This document shows positions 36,030-44,282 of a stretch of 64,000 nt of DNA, piece by piece (position 1 is the first letter of the stretch; each line of letters starts with the position of its first letter). The DNA comes from DATFJT01 sp965230755 (GTDB taxonomy: Bacteria > Bacteroidota > Bacteroidia > Chitinophagales > Saprospiraceae): assembly GCA_965230755.1 (NCBI GenBank), contig CBDDLT010000015.1:124001-188000 (forward strand), in the 5' to 3' direction. A program made the translations under genes and the position numbers. The notes under the pieces are model-generated. The model ran no database searches and had not been told where the DNA came from. It saw only the letters and a list, made by a program, of their open reading frames with translations.

Positions 36030-38114
36030 ATGACAATGAAAAGAATCTTCACTCTTACACTTTTGATTTTATTTTCATACTTTACTCAAGCTCAAGAATT
36101 TGATGTAGTCGCGGAAAATGATAGGATATCTGCGAACATTTCAGCGGCAGGGTGGATTGCTGCCAATGAAAATGGTAGTCATTTTTATATTAAAGGGCAT
36201 GAGAATGTTCCACTTATGTATGGTGCAGGACTATGGTTAACTACTGAAGTAACCGGTCGTCTTACTCATTGCGTGGTCCATTCCTCAGAGTTTCCTCCTC
36301 AATACCAAAGGTTTACGACTGGAGTGCTCGACCGCAGTTTTTCTGAAAATCTCCTTCTAAACATTTTTCAAAAAGTATTCCCGATAACACGAGATGAAAT
36401 TGATGCACATATATCAGACTGGGAAGATAACGGAATTATTGATGAAACACCGTCAGAAAATTTATTGGGATGGCCTGTGGCTTCCAATGCCGATTTTAGT
36501 TCTATACACTCGAGTAGTTTTCCGGATAATTACAATGGTCCTTTGGCTCCTTTTTTTGATAGAAATAATGATGGCATTTATAATGTTTACGAAGGTGATT
36601 ATCCCTTGGTTAATGGAGATAAGGCTTGGTGGTGTGCTTATTCAGATGAATATGGCAGTAGCTATGGCTATAAGAGTGAAATAGGAGCGGAAGTGCACCA
36701 GCTAGCTTACCTATATGAAACTGGTAATTCCGTAGTAGACCAGAGTATTTTCTTTGATTATCAGGTAACGAATAAATCCGAACAAGACTGGGATACTATG
36801 TTTTGGGGAGCATATTCTGACCCCGATATTGGAGCTTGTGCCGAATTCACATATGTAGGATCTATACCGGAAACTGGAGTAGCCTATTCTTATGCAAATG
36901 GGGTAACTTCCTGTAAAAGTAATGGTGGTGTGACTGCTGACGTGCCTATTTTAAGCACAATATCCATGGATGAATTTAGTTTGATTAATTATTTCTCTGC
37001 AGAATTTGTACCTGGGATGCCCTTTGAGCAAAGTTTTCCTGAAGCCTATACTGATCTTCTAAATGGAAGATTTTTATCTTTAGGCGGAAATGGTTACGAA
37101 AATGGTACACCGCATTCTTTTATTTTCGATGGAACTGAAATTGATGGTGTGCCATGGACAGAATGTACCAATGAGTCTGAAACTTTTGATAGAAGGATGA
37201 TTTCTCGTTTTTCAAAATCTAAGGTATTGCAAGGTGAAACTCTAAAAGAAAAAATAGCGCTAAACGTTAAATATGAGATACCGCACCCTTGTCCAAATAG
37301 GAATCTGATTCAGAATAACGCAGAAGTTGTAAAACATTTTGAATCGAGTTATACCGATTATATACAAAACAATGTTAATAGACCTATTGCCTTATTTGAT
37401 TTTAATAATACTGATGAATTTACAGTTGAGTTTGAAGACAACAGTCTATTTAATGTGGACAACTGGTTTTGGGAGTTCGCTGATCTTGGCACGTCCAATG
37501 AACAGCATCCGTCTTTTGGTTTTCCAGGGGCCGGAACCTATGAAGTGTGTTTGACTACGACTAACCAAGAAGGTGACAGTAAATTGTGCAGATTGGTGCA
37601 TTTAAATTATGGTCTTCGCCCTGTTGCAGATTTTAACTATACTTTGATAAGCGACAATATTGTAAGGTTCGAGGACATATCAACCAATGATCCTCATACT
37701 CTGGTATGGGAATTGGGAGACGACAGAACAAATCAGCAGAATGAATTTATTCATCAATTTCCTCCGATACATAGTGAAATTGAGGTTTGCCTCAATGCAA
37801 TTAACGACCATGGTGTTGACAAAATCTGCAAACTGATTAATCTGGTTACCAGTAATGAGGAATTAGTAGAAGAAACAATGTTTTCTCTATTCCCAAATCC
37901 TACAACGAACAATGCCCCATTGATCATCTCATACACGGGTCCTATTTCTAATGATATGAGCATAGAGATTACAGATTTATTGGGTGGTACCGTTTACAAA
38001 AGAACTCAATTTGAAAAGATATTGGATATATCAAATCTGAATTCCGGTATGTACATCGTTCATCTGAAAAAGGATAAGACCATTATTCAGAGTCAGAATC
38101 TTGTTGTATTCTAG
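36030..38114 (+). CDS. Large secreted PKD-type protein with T9SS type A sorting domain
   Basis: 694 aa (ATG at 36030; a second ATG at 36036 gives MKRIFTLTLLILFSYFTQAQ as signal). The first ~400 aa, with ISAAGWIAANENGSHFYI and GPLAPFFDRNNDGIYNVYEG, match a Bacteroidota extracellular region I recognise only as common in T9SS cargo. Two PKD-like units follow: residues about 455-525 (VDNWFWEFADLGTSNEQHPS) and 530-600 (FEDISTNDPHTLVWELGDDR). The C-terminus (FSLFPNPTTNNAPLIISYTG, LNSGMYIVHLKKDKTI) is a type A sorting domain. Function unknown. Confidence 0.78.
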   Translation: MTMKRIFTLTLLILFSYFTQAQEFDVVAENDRISANISAAGWIAANENGSHFYIKGHENVPLMYGAGLWLTTEVTGRLTHCVVHSSEFPPQYQRFTTGVLDRSFSENLLLNIFQKVFPITRDEIDAHISDWEDNGIIDETPSENLLGWPVASNADFSSIHSSSFPDNYNGPLAPFFDRNNDGIYNVYEGDYPLVNGDKAWWCAYSDEYGSSYGYKSEIGAEVHQLAYLYETGNSVVDQSIFFDYQVTNKSEQDWDTMFWGAYSDPDIGACAEFTYVGSIPETGVAYSYANGVTSCKSNGGVTADVPILSTISMDEFSLINYFSAEFVPGMPFEQSFPEAYTDLLNGRFLSLGGNGYENGTPHSFIFDGTEIDGVPWTECTNESETFDRRMISRFSKSKVLQGETLKEKIALNVKYEIPHPCPNRNLIQNNAEVVKHFESSYTDYIQNNVNRPIALFDFNNTDEFTVEFEDNSLFNVDNWFWEFADLGTSNEQHPSFGFPGAGTYEVCLTTTNQEGDSKLCRLVHLNYGLRPVADFNYTLISDNIVRFEDISTNDPHTLVWELGDDRTNQQNEFIHQFPPIHSEIEVCLNAINDHGVDKICKLINLVTSNEELVEETMFSLFPNPTTNNAPLIISYTGPISNDMSIEITDLLGGTVYKRTQFEKILDISNLNSGMYIVHLKKDKTIIQSQNLVVF

Positions 38115-38204
38115 TTAACAATCAATAGTATAAATAATTGTTCTTCGATTCGGCCGAAATGCAGCCGATGAAAAAATGCATCATTATTCATCACAAAACA
38201 TTAA

Positions 38205-39506
38205 ATGAAAAACTTTTTCCTTTTTATCATACTGGTATTCTTCGCTTTTGATGGTTCAGCACAATGTGATCGTCAGCGGGATTCTTTGGCTTTGGTGGAA
38301 TTCTATAATTCATTAAACGGTCGAAATTGGAACAGTTCATGGGATCTAAGTCGACCTTTGGATAATTGGTCTGGTGTTTTTCTTAGTAATTCCGGATGTG
38401 TTGAAAGAATTCGATTGAATTCCAATCGACTTTTGGGCACTATACCAAATGACATCTGTCAACTTAGAGAATTAACAAGTTTAGAATTATCCTGGAATGA
38501 TATTTACCAACCTCTTCCTACCTGTTTGGGAGACTTGACAAGTTTAAATAATTTAAATCTTTCTGTATGTAACTTGGATGGAACATTCCCAGTTGAAGTA
38601 CTTCGAATACCTTCTTTAGAGAATTTAAGTTTAGCGCAAAACAATATTACGGGAACTATTCCAGATAGTATCGGAAATTTAGTCAATCTTATTAGCCTAC
38701 GTCTTGGAAATAATGATTTGGTTGAGCCTGTGCCTCAAAGTTTTGCAAATTTGACGAAACTGGAAGAGCTCTCATTTAATACGAATGAATTAACTACTGT
38801 TCCGATACCTTTCACAGAATTAGAATCATTGAAAATATTAGGCTTGTCCCACAATCAAATTGAATCAATTCCTCCTGAAATTGAAAATTTACTGAATTTA
38901 GAAGAACTTGATCTCTGGTCAAATGTAATTGAGACAATACCCTATGAGTTAGGAAATTTACAAAATTTAGTAATTCTTAATCTTCGTAGTAATCAGATTA
39001 CTGGACTGCCTTTATCCCTGAGTTATCTGGACAAACTAACTAATTTGAACTTGAGCAACAATAATCTTTCCGGTTGTATTCCCGAATTCATCTGCGATAT
39101 CTCCTACTCTGATTTAAAATTAAACCCTCTTTTACCATGGGAAGGAGATCTAGATCCTTTTTGCGAAGATGGGCTAGATCAAATCGGCGCTCCTTGTAAC
39201 GATGGCGATCCAAGCACAAGCGATGAACAAATTAATGAAGACTGTCAGTGCGCAGTTCCCAATAGTAATAATGAACACGATTATTCTAATATCGTAGCGT
39301 ACCCCAATCCATTTTCAGATAAGATAATCATTGATTTGCCCAATTCAAATGTTCAAAAAATAGAGATCTACAATCAATTGGGGCAACTAGTATATTATCA
39401 ATTTTTAAGCCTAGGCAAAAATGAGATTTCCCTAACACATTTGCGCTCAGGTCTGTATTATGTAAAAATGGATGGTGGCATAGACAAGGTTTTAATGAAG
39501 AAATAA
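38205..39506 (+). CDS. Secreted leucine-rich-repeat protein, T9SS type A (paralogue 1)
   Basis: 433 aa. Signal peptide (MKNFFLFIILVFFAFDGSAQ). An N-terminal cap CDRQRDSLALVEFYNSLNG with W-x-SSWDLSRPLDNWSGV is followed by about ten LRRs in a plant-type/bacterial pattern (LxxLxLSxNxLxGxIP). Late Cys residues close the repeat (GCIPEFICDIS, CEDGLDQIGAPC). The T9SS sorting domain covers the last ~75 aa (AYPNPFSDKIIIDLPNS, LRSGLYYVKMDGG). Inference: surface binding protein. It is a tandem paralogue of the next gene. Confidence 0.85.
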   Translation: MKNFFLFIILVFFAFDGSAQCDRQRDSLALVEFYNSLNGRNWNSSWDLSRPLDNWSGVFLSNSGCVERIRLNSNRLLGTIPNDICQLRELTSLELSWNDIYQPLPTCLGDLTSLNNLNLSVCNLDGTFPVEVLRIPSLENLSLAQNNITGTIPDSIGNLVNLISLRLGNNDLVEPVPQSFANLTKLEELSFNTNELTTVPIPFTELESLKILGLSHNQIESIPPEIENLLNLEELDLWSNVIETIPYELGNLQNLVILNLRSNQITGLPLSLSYLDKLTNLNLSNNNLSGCIPEFICDISYSDLKLNPLLPWEGDLDPFCEDGLDQIGAPCNDGDPSTSDEQINEDCQCAVPNSNNEHDYSNIVAYPNPFSDKIIIDLPNSNVQKIEIYNQLGQLVYYQFLSLGKNEISLTHLRSGLYYVKMDGGIDKVLMKK

Positions 39507-39619
39507 TTCTATTTAGATACGGTACCATACCAGGCCATAACTGATCATTATAAGTAACCGGTAAATATTTACACGAAAATGGTATCTTTATACATCTCAG
39601 AACATTAAAAACACATTAA

Positions 39620-40720
39620 ATGAAAAACTTATTCCTTTTTATCATACTGGTTTTCTTTGCTTTTGATAGTTCTGCTCAATGTGATCGCCAACGTGATTCT
39701 TTGGCGTTGGTGGCATTGTATAATTCTACGGATGGACCGAATTGGGTCTCTTCTTGGGATCTAAGCGAAGCCTTAAATTACTGGCATGGAGTAACCCTCA
39801 ATAGCTCGGGTTGTGTGGAGAAGATAGAATTAAGCTTCAATTCATTAGAAGGTATGATTCCTGAGGAAATAGGTAATTTAGAAGAATTGGTACATTTAGA
39901 TTTAAACACCAATTATATATCTGGTGAATTAATTCAGGAGATAGGATTACTTGAAAACCTTACTTATGTCGATTTAAGTTGGAACGAATTAGAAGGTATG
40001 ATTCCGCCTGAATTTGGAAGACTAAAAAAACTTGAAACTTTAAACTTGGAAGTACAATCCCTTGAAAGTCTTCTTCCTCAAGAATTTAGTGAATTAACAA
40101 GTTTGAAGTATTTTGATATTTCTGATAATGATTTTTCTGGACCTTTCCCTAGAGAGTTATTAGAACTGGATTCAATCATAGAAATAGATCTTTCAGGTAA
40201 TGATTTTTTAAGTGGTAGTATTCCTGAAGAGTTGTCTTCTCTACCCTATTTATCTACTTTACTTATCGATCAAAATTCATTCAGTGGTTGTTTTCCTGAT
40301 TTTGTTTGTTCTCTTGATGAATTCAATGCTTCAGAAAATCCAGAATTACCTTGGGAGGGAGACCACACTCAGCTTTGTGCTTTTAGCATGGACCAAATAG
40401 GTGCACCATGCAACGATCCAGCTATTTCAGAAAAAAACGAGCAAATCAATGAAGATTGTGAGTGTGTTCCGGTTACAAATAATGGAGAATCCATAACGAC
40501 GAACTTTAGTTTTTACCCCAATCCATTTTTAAGATCATTGTTTATTGAAATGCCTGTTGCCCGCCCAGTCACATTGAAGGTCTTTGATGTTTCTGGCAGC
40601 TTGGTTTACGAAAAAAGTTTAACAAATGGAAGAAATTTGATAACACTAGAACAACTTCCTTCCGGAACATACCGATTCTCAATTGGGGATTACTTTAATG
40701 AAACTGTTGTTAAAAGATAA
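39620..40720 (+). CDS. Secreted leucine-rich-repeat protein, T9SS type A (paralogue 2)
   Basis: 366 aa, shorter version of the preceding protein with fewer LRRs. Signal, cap (CDRQRDSLALVALYNSTDG), Cys closure (GCFPDFVCSLDEF, DQIGAPCNDP) and sorting domain (YPNPFLRSLFIEMPVARP, LPSGTYRFSIGDY) align throughout. The leader DNA is also alike (ACATTAAATGAAAAACTT in both), which supports recent tandem duplication with later loss or gain of repeats. Monocistronic spacing (113 bp after paralogue 1). Confidence 0.85.
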   Translation: MKNLFLFIILVFFAFDSSAQCDRQRDSLALVALYNSTDGPNWVSSWDLSEALNYWHGVTLNSSGCVEKIELSFNSLEGMIPEEIGNLEELVHLDLNTNYISGELIQEIGLLENLTYVDLSWNELEGMIPPEFGRLKKLETLNLEVQSLESLLPQEFSELTSLKYFDISDNDFSGPFPRELLELDSIIEIDLSGNDFLSGSIPEELSSLPYLSTLLIDQNSFSGCFPDFVCSLDEFNASENPELPWEGDHTQLCAFSMDQIGAPCNDPAISEKNEQINEDCECVPVTNNGESITTNFSFYPNPFLRSLFIEMPVARPVTLKVFDVSGSLVYEKSLTNGRNLITLEQLPSGTYRFSIGDYFNETVVKR

Positions 40721-40917
40721 TAAATTCATTACCAAAAAACACACTCAACATGTATAAAAAACACTCAGTTATGTTCAACGTCCCTAAAAGTTCTCGCCCC
40801 AACTTCTGTACAAATCATCTTTACGAATGTTTAATCTCTGTAAAGCATTATTGTCCAATTCAATCTCAAAATTCCTGAAAAACTCAAAAATGTCGTTTCC
40901 TACTTTTTCCACACGGG
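40721..40917. other. Gene debris; minus-strand fragment not assigned
   Basis: A 64-codon minus-strand frame at 40784-40978 reads KVGNDIFEFFRNFEIELDNN and RLNIRKDDLYRSWGENF. Its composition looks protein-like, but it has no recognisable family or clean start, and its 5' part overlaps the regulator remnant on the other strand. It could be the 3' end of a decayed gene. Confidence 0.35.
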
Positions 40918-41145
40918 TATCACCAGCAATGAAATCGGCAATAAGATGGCGCAAGCGCTTGACATATCCATTGACCAACTAGTCTGTGGTTAACCAAACG
41001 AAAAGCCCATAATCAAATCAATGTTAACGAACTCCTCAATTACTTTATTAAAACTCAGACCCTCGATGATGATCTCAAACAATCTGTCATCGACTTCCTT
41101 GATGCCTTTATTCTAAAACAAGGGCTTAGAAAACAACTGGCTTAA
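40918..41145 (+). pseudogene. Truncated, frameshifted XRE-type HTH regulator remnant
   Basis: The plus strand reads TSNEIGNKMAQALDISIDQLV, the second half of a Cro/CI helix-turn-helix domain, then meets a TAA at about 40991. In another frame it continues QINVNELLNYFIKTQTLDDD and KQSVIDFLDAFILKQGLRKQ to a stop at 41145, the usual C-terminal tail of Bacteroidota XRE regulators. The first part of the HTH is missing. So this is a remnant with a 5' deletion and one shift, and the shift runs opposite to those in the giant gene downstream. Confidence 0.55.
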
Positions 41146-41146
41146 C

Positions 41147-41539
41147 TCACTCTTCTTCTGCACTCCCAGACGCAATATGTTTAGTTGTCCAGTTCAACAA
41201 ATAATTTAAACCATATAGAATCTTTCCAATGTAATCTTTACGGTAATCTACTACATATTTCACGTCATCAACATATATTTTCTCAAACCTTCCAGGGTGT
41301 TTAGATCTATTTTTATGAGAAGGTTCTTGATAACACTCTTCAAGTAATTCCACTAATGCAAACTTTACAACAACAGCGAATTTTTTCAAATGAATTTCTT
41401 TTAACTCAAAAGTATCTGTTGTTAAATAGTCAATTTCATTCTTTGCTCCAAACCGAACAAGAAATGGGTGAAAGTAATTGAAGATTACCGGATAAATGTA
41501 TTCATCTTCTCCGAACTTTATCTTACTAATTATCGCCAT
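41147..41539 (-). CDS. Small cytoplasmic protein coupled to the toxin-like gene (candidate immunity protein)
   Basis: 130 aa, no signal peptide or membrane segment, acidic-aromatic N-terminus (KIKFGEDEYIYPVIFNYFHP). No family recognised. Its ATG overlaps the TAA of the 910-aa gene by one base (TAATG), so it is translationally coupled. A small cytoplasmic protein directly after an exported effector is the standard arrangement for an immunity gene. That role is inference from position and size only. Confidence 0.6.
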   Translation of the reverse strand: MAIISKIKFGEDEYIYPVIFNYFHPFLVRFGAKNEIDYLTTDTFELKEIHLKKFAVVVKFALVELLEECYQEPSHKNRSKHPGRFEKIYVDDVKYVVDYRKDYIGKILYGLNYLLNWTTKHIASGSAEEE

Positions 41540-44271
41540 TATTCATAAAGTTTTCTAACATTAGCACTTGGCGCAACTTGCTTAAAAATAGTACCGTCCG
41601 CATTATACATTGATAAGAATGAATTATCGATGTCTACTCCTTGATCTTTAAAAACTCGTAAAAAATTCATTCCGTCCCCTGGTGTAGGAACATAATGACC
41701 TGACAAGTTAGTAATATCTTTAACCACACCATTAGCAAGTTTCACAGTTCCTGCTGCTAAAACATCCGCCCCCTGAGATAAATAAGTATGCTTCGTGCCT
41801 AAAAGAATTTGTCCATCTGGTAAAGCCACAAAGTCCATGAAACCATTAGGTTGAGCATTCCCTACCGGAACAAACTGCCCATTTTGAAAAGAACCATGTA
41901 AAGCACCATTAGTGCTTATATCTCCTGTGTTCGCTAGTAAAGGATAAGGTTTAGTTCCATTAGATATTTCAAATCCTCTAATCAAATCTCTCTCAAAATC
42001 TGGCAGACTATTTACTTCCAATTTCACCAAAGCATGATCAATTCCTTTATTTGAAACAAAGTCATTAACTGCTTCCAACTTATCGGTCAACCTCCTATAG
42101 TCAGATAATTTAAGTATTGCATCCCACGCATTAATGCCCTTAGGATTGTTCTTTAAAAATTCATGAAAACAGTCCTCCGATTTATTAGCAGATCTCCCAA
42201 AATTCCCACCAATTGGACAAGATTTATGCAAATCATCAAAGAACTTATCTCCTTTTTTTCCAGGAGCAAAATCAAAATCATCTTCTATTCCTTTTCGACT
42301 AGGAAAAACCTCGTCAAATTCATCCCAAAATGCATTGCCAGACTCAGGTAATTTAGCAGTTACTTCACCAAATTTGCTCTGAAAGCCGTCGTTATATGTA
42401 AAGGCTTCATTGAGAACTGGTTTATCATTAACTTTATCCCATGCCAAATCATCCAGCTCCAAAGCCTTTGCTTTTTGTGAAGCATATAATTTATAGTCAC
42501 CATTGTTGGAAATTATTCTGGTTTGCTTTCGAAATACTGCTGATCCGTCATAAGTGCGCGTTTTAATTATACCTTTACTTTTAATATTCTTGGCAAAACC
42601 ATTTACAAGTTTAGCAAGACCTCCAGCCCCAGAGGATATATCTTTAAATAAGACAACGACCTTAATGATTATCTGACCAGTACAGTATTGTCCGGGTTCG
42701 GTTAGTAAAGCGTCACGAGCATTAGTAAAAGCAAATTCTAATTGACTGTTCTTGTCATGTCCATGTTCTAATGCATTTACTCCAACACAATGACGGTCAT
42801 AACAAGCCAATTCATCAGCAAAAGCACCTGAAATGGACTCTGTAACAAATTCGTAAAGGTCAAATTCCGAGATAGACTTTCTAATATTATCCCTGTACTC
42901 CTCTTCCCAAACCTGCATTAGAAAATCCTTAAAACCTACAATAGTTTCAAAAACACCTTCTACTTCTTTAGCCCCTATCTCTATTGCCCCACATAAAAAA
43001 CCAGGAAAATCCCAAAGATAATTAGTTCTATTGTCCCTTTGATCCCAAGAAGAAGGTGGGAAAATAGAAGGTTTGGACTTCCAGAATTCATCCATTATTC
43101 TCCAAAAGTCACTGCCCAAAGATTGATTTTTTTCTCTGTTGAACCATGCCACAAAATCCTTAGTGATACCATCAACCCAACCTGCCCTTGGCCCAAAATA
43201 TAATGGGCCATGTTCCAGAGATTTATGTGTATTACTGCCCTCACTGAGAGTATAAACAGGGTCCTCAGATATTGCTCTAATATTCTCCATTACATGAGAA
43301 ACTATAACCTTAGGGTCGCTCCCATTACCAAATAAAACCTCATCTCGAAGCTTATTTTCTGTTCCGTTTACTCGGTACCACTCTACATAAGTCTGGTCAT
43401 CTACAATCTCAATATAATATAGCAGACCAGTGGATTCTTTTAAATCGTCGATTAATTTTAACGCGCAGGGATTTCCGACATCACTTATTACAACATGGGT
43501 TTTTAGAGTCCCACAAAATTTCAAATGGTTAATGACCAAACCCAATGGATCTTCCAAACCGTAAAAATCTGTTACGGTACCAAATTCTTGACCTACATTC
43601 TCTATATTGGGCAATGGGATGTCTACGGTAGAATTTTCATAGTGGTAATCGAATATATCAAGTAAATTAATTCCGTTTACATCACAATCAAAGTTACAAA
43701 CTCCTGTAGGACAGCATTCATCAGCTTCATCTAGAAAACCTCCAAAAACGTTAAGTCCTGCCTTTTCTGCTATGACATAGTCTTCATAATTTCCTGAATA
43801 ATTAGACCTTATAGTATTCTCTATTTCCTTGGCAAGTTGGACATAGTATCCTCTATCAATACATCCATTGTGAATGTCAGGCATATTAAGTGATACATGA
43901 AAATCCTTACATATCGCGTTAGGTCCGGAAGACTTCCCTATTATTAGATAATGGTCAGAATTTGCGACTTGCTTTACCAAATCTTTGGCTCTGTTCATAG
44001 AACTAGCAATATCCCAATCAGATTTGCTTTCGTCATGAACATAAAAGGCATAACTGTAGATTCTTAAGTCTCCCAACTGTGCAACATGATCCTGCAAAAT
44101 CATGCCTGCATAATCTTTCATTTCTTCAACCGAATTATCGGTTTGAAAGCCCGCCGCATCATCTATAACAGAGTAGTATTCGGGAGTTTGTGCCGTCGCA
44201 AGATTACAACCGAGACACAGAATGATAGCTATTATTTTAAAAATTGAATATATTTTTAGTGTGTAATTCAT
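41539..44271 (-). CDS. Exported toxin-like protein with C-terminal GHYxPT domain
   Basis: 910 aa. Signal peptide MNYTLKIYSIFKIIAIILCL...TAQ (ends at about residue 28). Residues ~30-180 (YYSVIDDAAGFQTDNSVEEM, SDHYLIIGKSSGPNAICKDF) faintly resemble the TPM domain. The middle is not recognised. Residues ~808-890 form a compact domain: FVALPDGQILLGTKHTYLSQ, ADVLAAGTVKLANG, LSGHYVPTPGDGMNFLRVF, DQGVDID. From memory this resembles the C-terminal domain of plant IQM proteins (HSSFLxGGxTxAAG, SGHYxPT, GVDL). No T9SS sorting domain. Flanked 11 bp upstream by the FN3 gene and overlapped by a small gene, as in polymorphic toxin operons. Confidence 0.65.
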   Translation of the reverse strand: MNYTLKIYSIFKIIAIILCLGCNLATAQTPEYYSVIDDAAGFQTDNSVEEMKDYAGMILQDHVAQLGDLRIYSYAFYVHDESKSDWDIASSMNRAKDLVKQVANSDHYLIIGKSSGPNAICKDFHVSLNMPDIHNGCIDRGYYVQLAKEIENTIRSNYSGNYEDYVIAEKAGLNVFGGFLDEADECCPTGVCNFDCDVNGINLLDIFDYHYENSTVDIPLPNIENVGQEFGTVTDFYGLEDPLGLVINHLKFCGTLKTHVVISDVGNPCALKLIDDLKESTGLLYYIEIVDDQTYVEWYRVNGTENKLRDEVLFGNGSDPKVIVSHVMENIRAISEDPVYTLSEGSNTHKSLEHGPLYFGPRAGWVDGITKDFVAWFNREKNQSLGSDFWRIMDEFWKSKPSIFPPSSWDQRDNRTNYLWDFPGFLCGAIEIGAKEVEGVFETIVGFKDFLMQVWEEEYRDNIRKSISEFDLYEFVTESISGAFADELACYDRHCVGVNALEHGHDKNSQLEFAFTNARDALLTEPGQYCTGQIIIKVVVLFKDISSGAGGLAKLVNGFAKNIKSKGIIKTRTYDGSAVFRKQTRIISNNGDYKLYASQKAKALELDDLAWDKVNDKPVLNEAFTYNDGFQSKFGEVTAKLPESGNAFWDEFDEVFPSRKGIEDDFDFAPGKKGDKFFDDLHKSCPIGGNFGRSANKSEDCFHEFLKNNPKGINAWDAILKLSDYRRLTDKLEAVNDFVSNKGIDHALVKLEVNSLPDFERDLIRGFEISNGTKPYPLLANTGDISTNGALHGSFQNGQFVPVGNAQPNGFMDFVALPDGQILLGTKHTYLSQGADVLAAGTVKLANGVVKDITNLSGHYVPTPGDGMNFLRVFKDQGVDIDNSFLSMYNADGTIFKQVAPSANVRKLYE

Positions 44272-44282
44272 TATTGTAGTTT

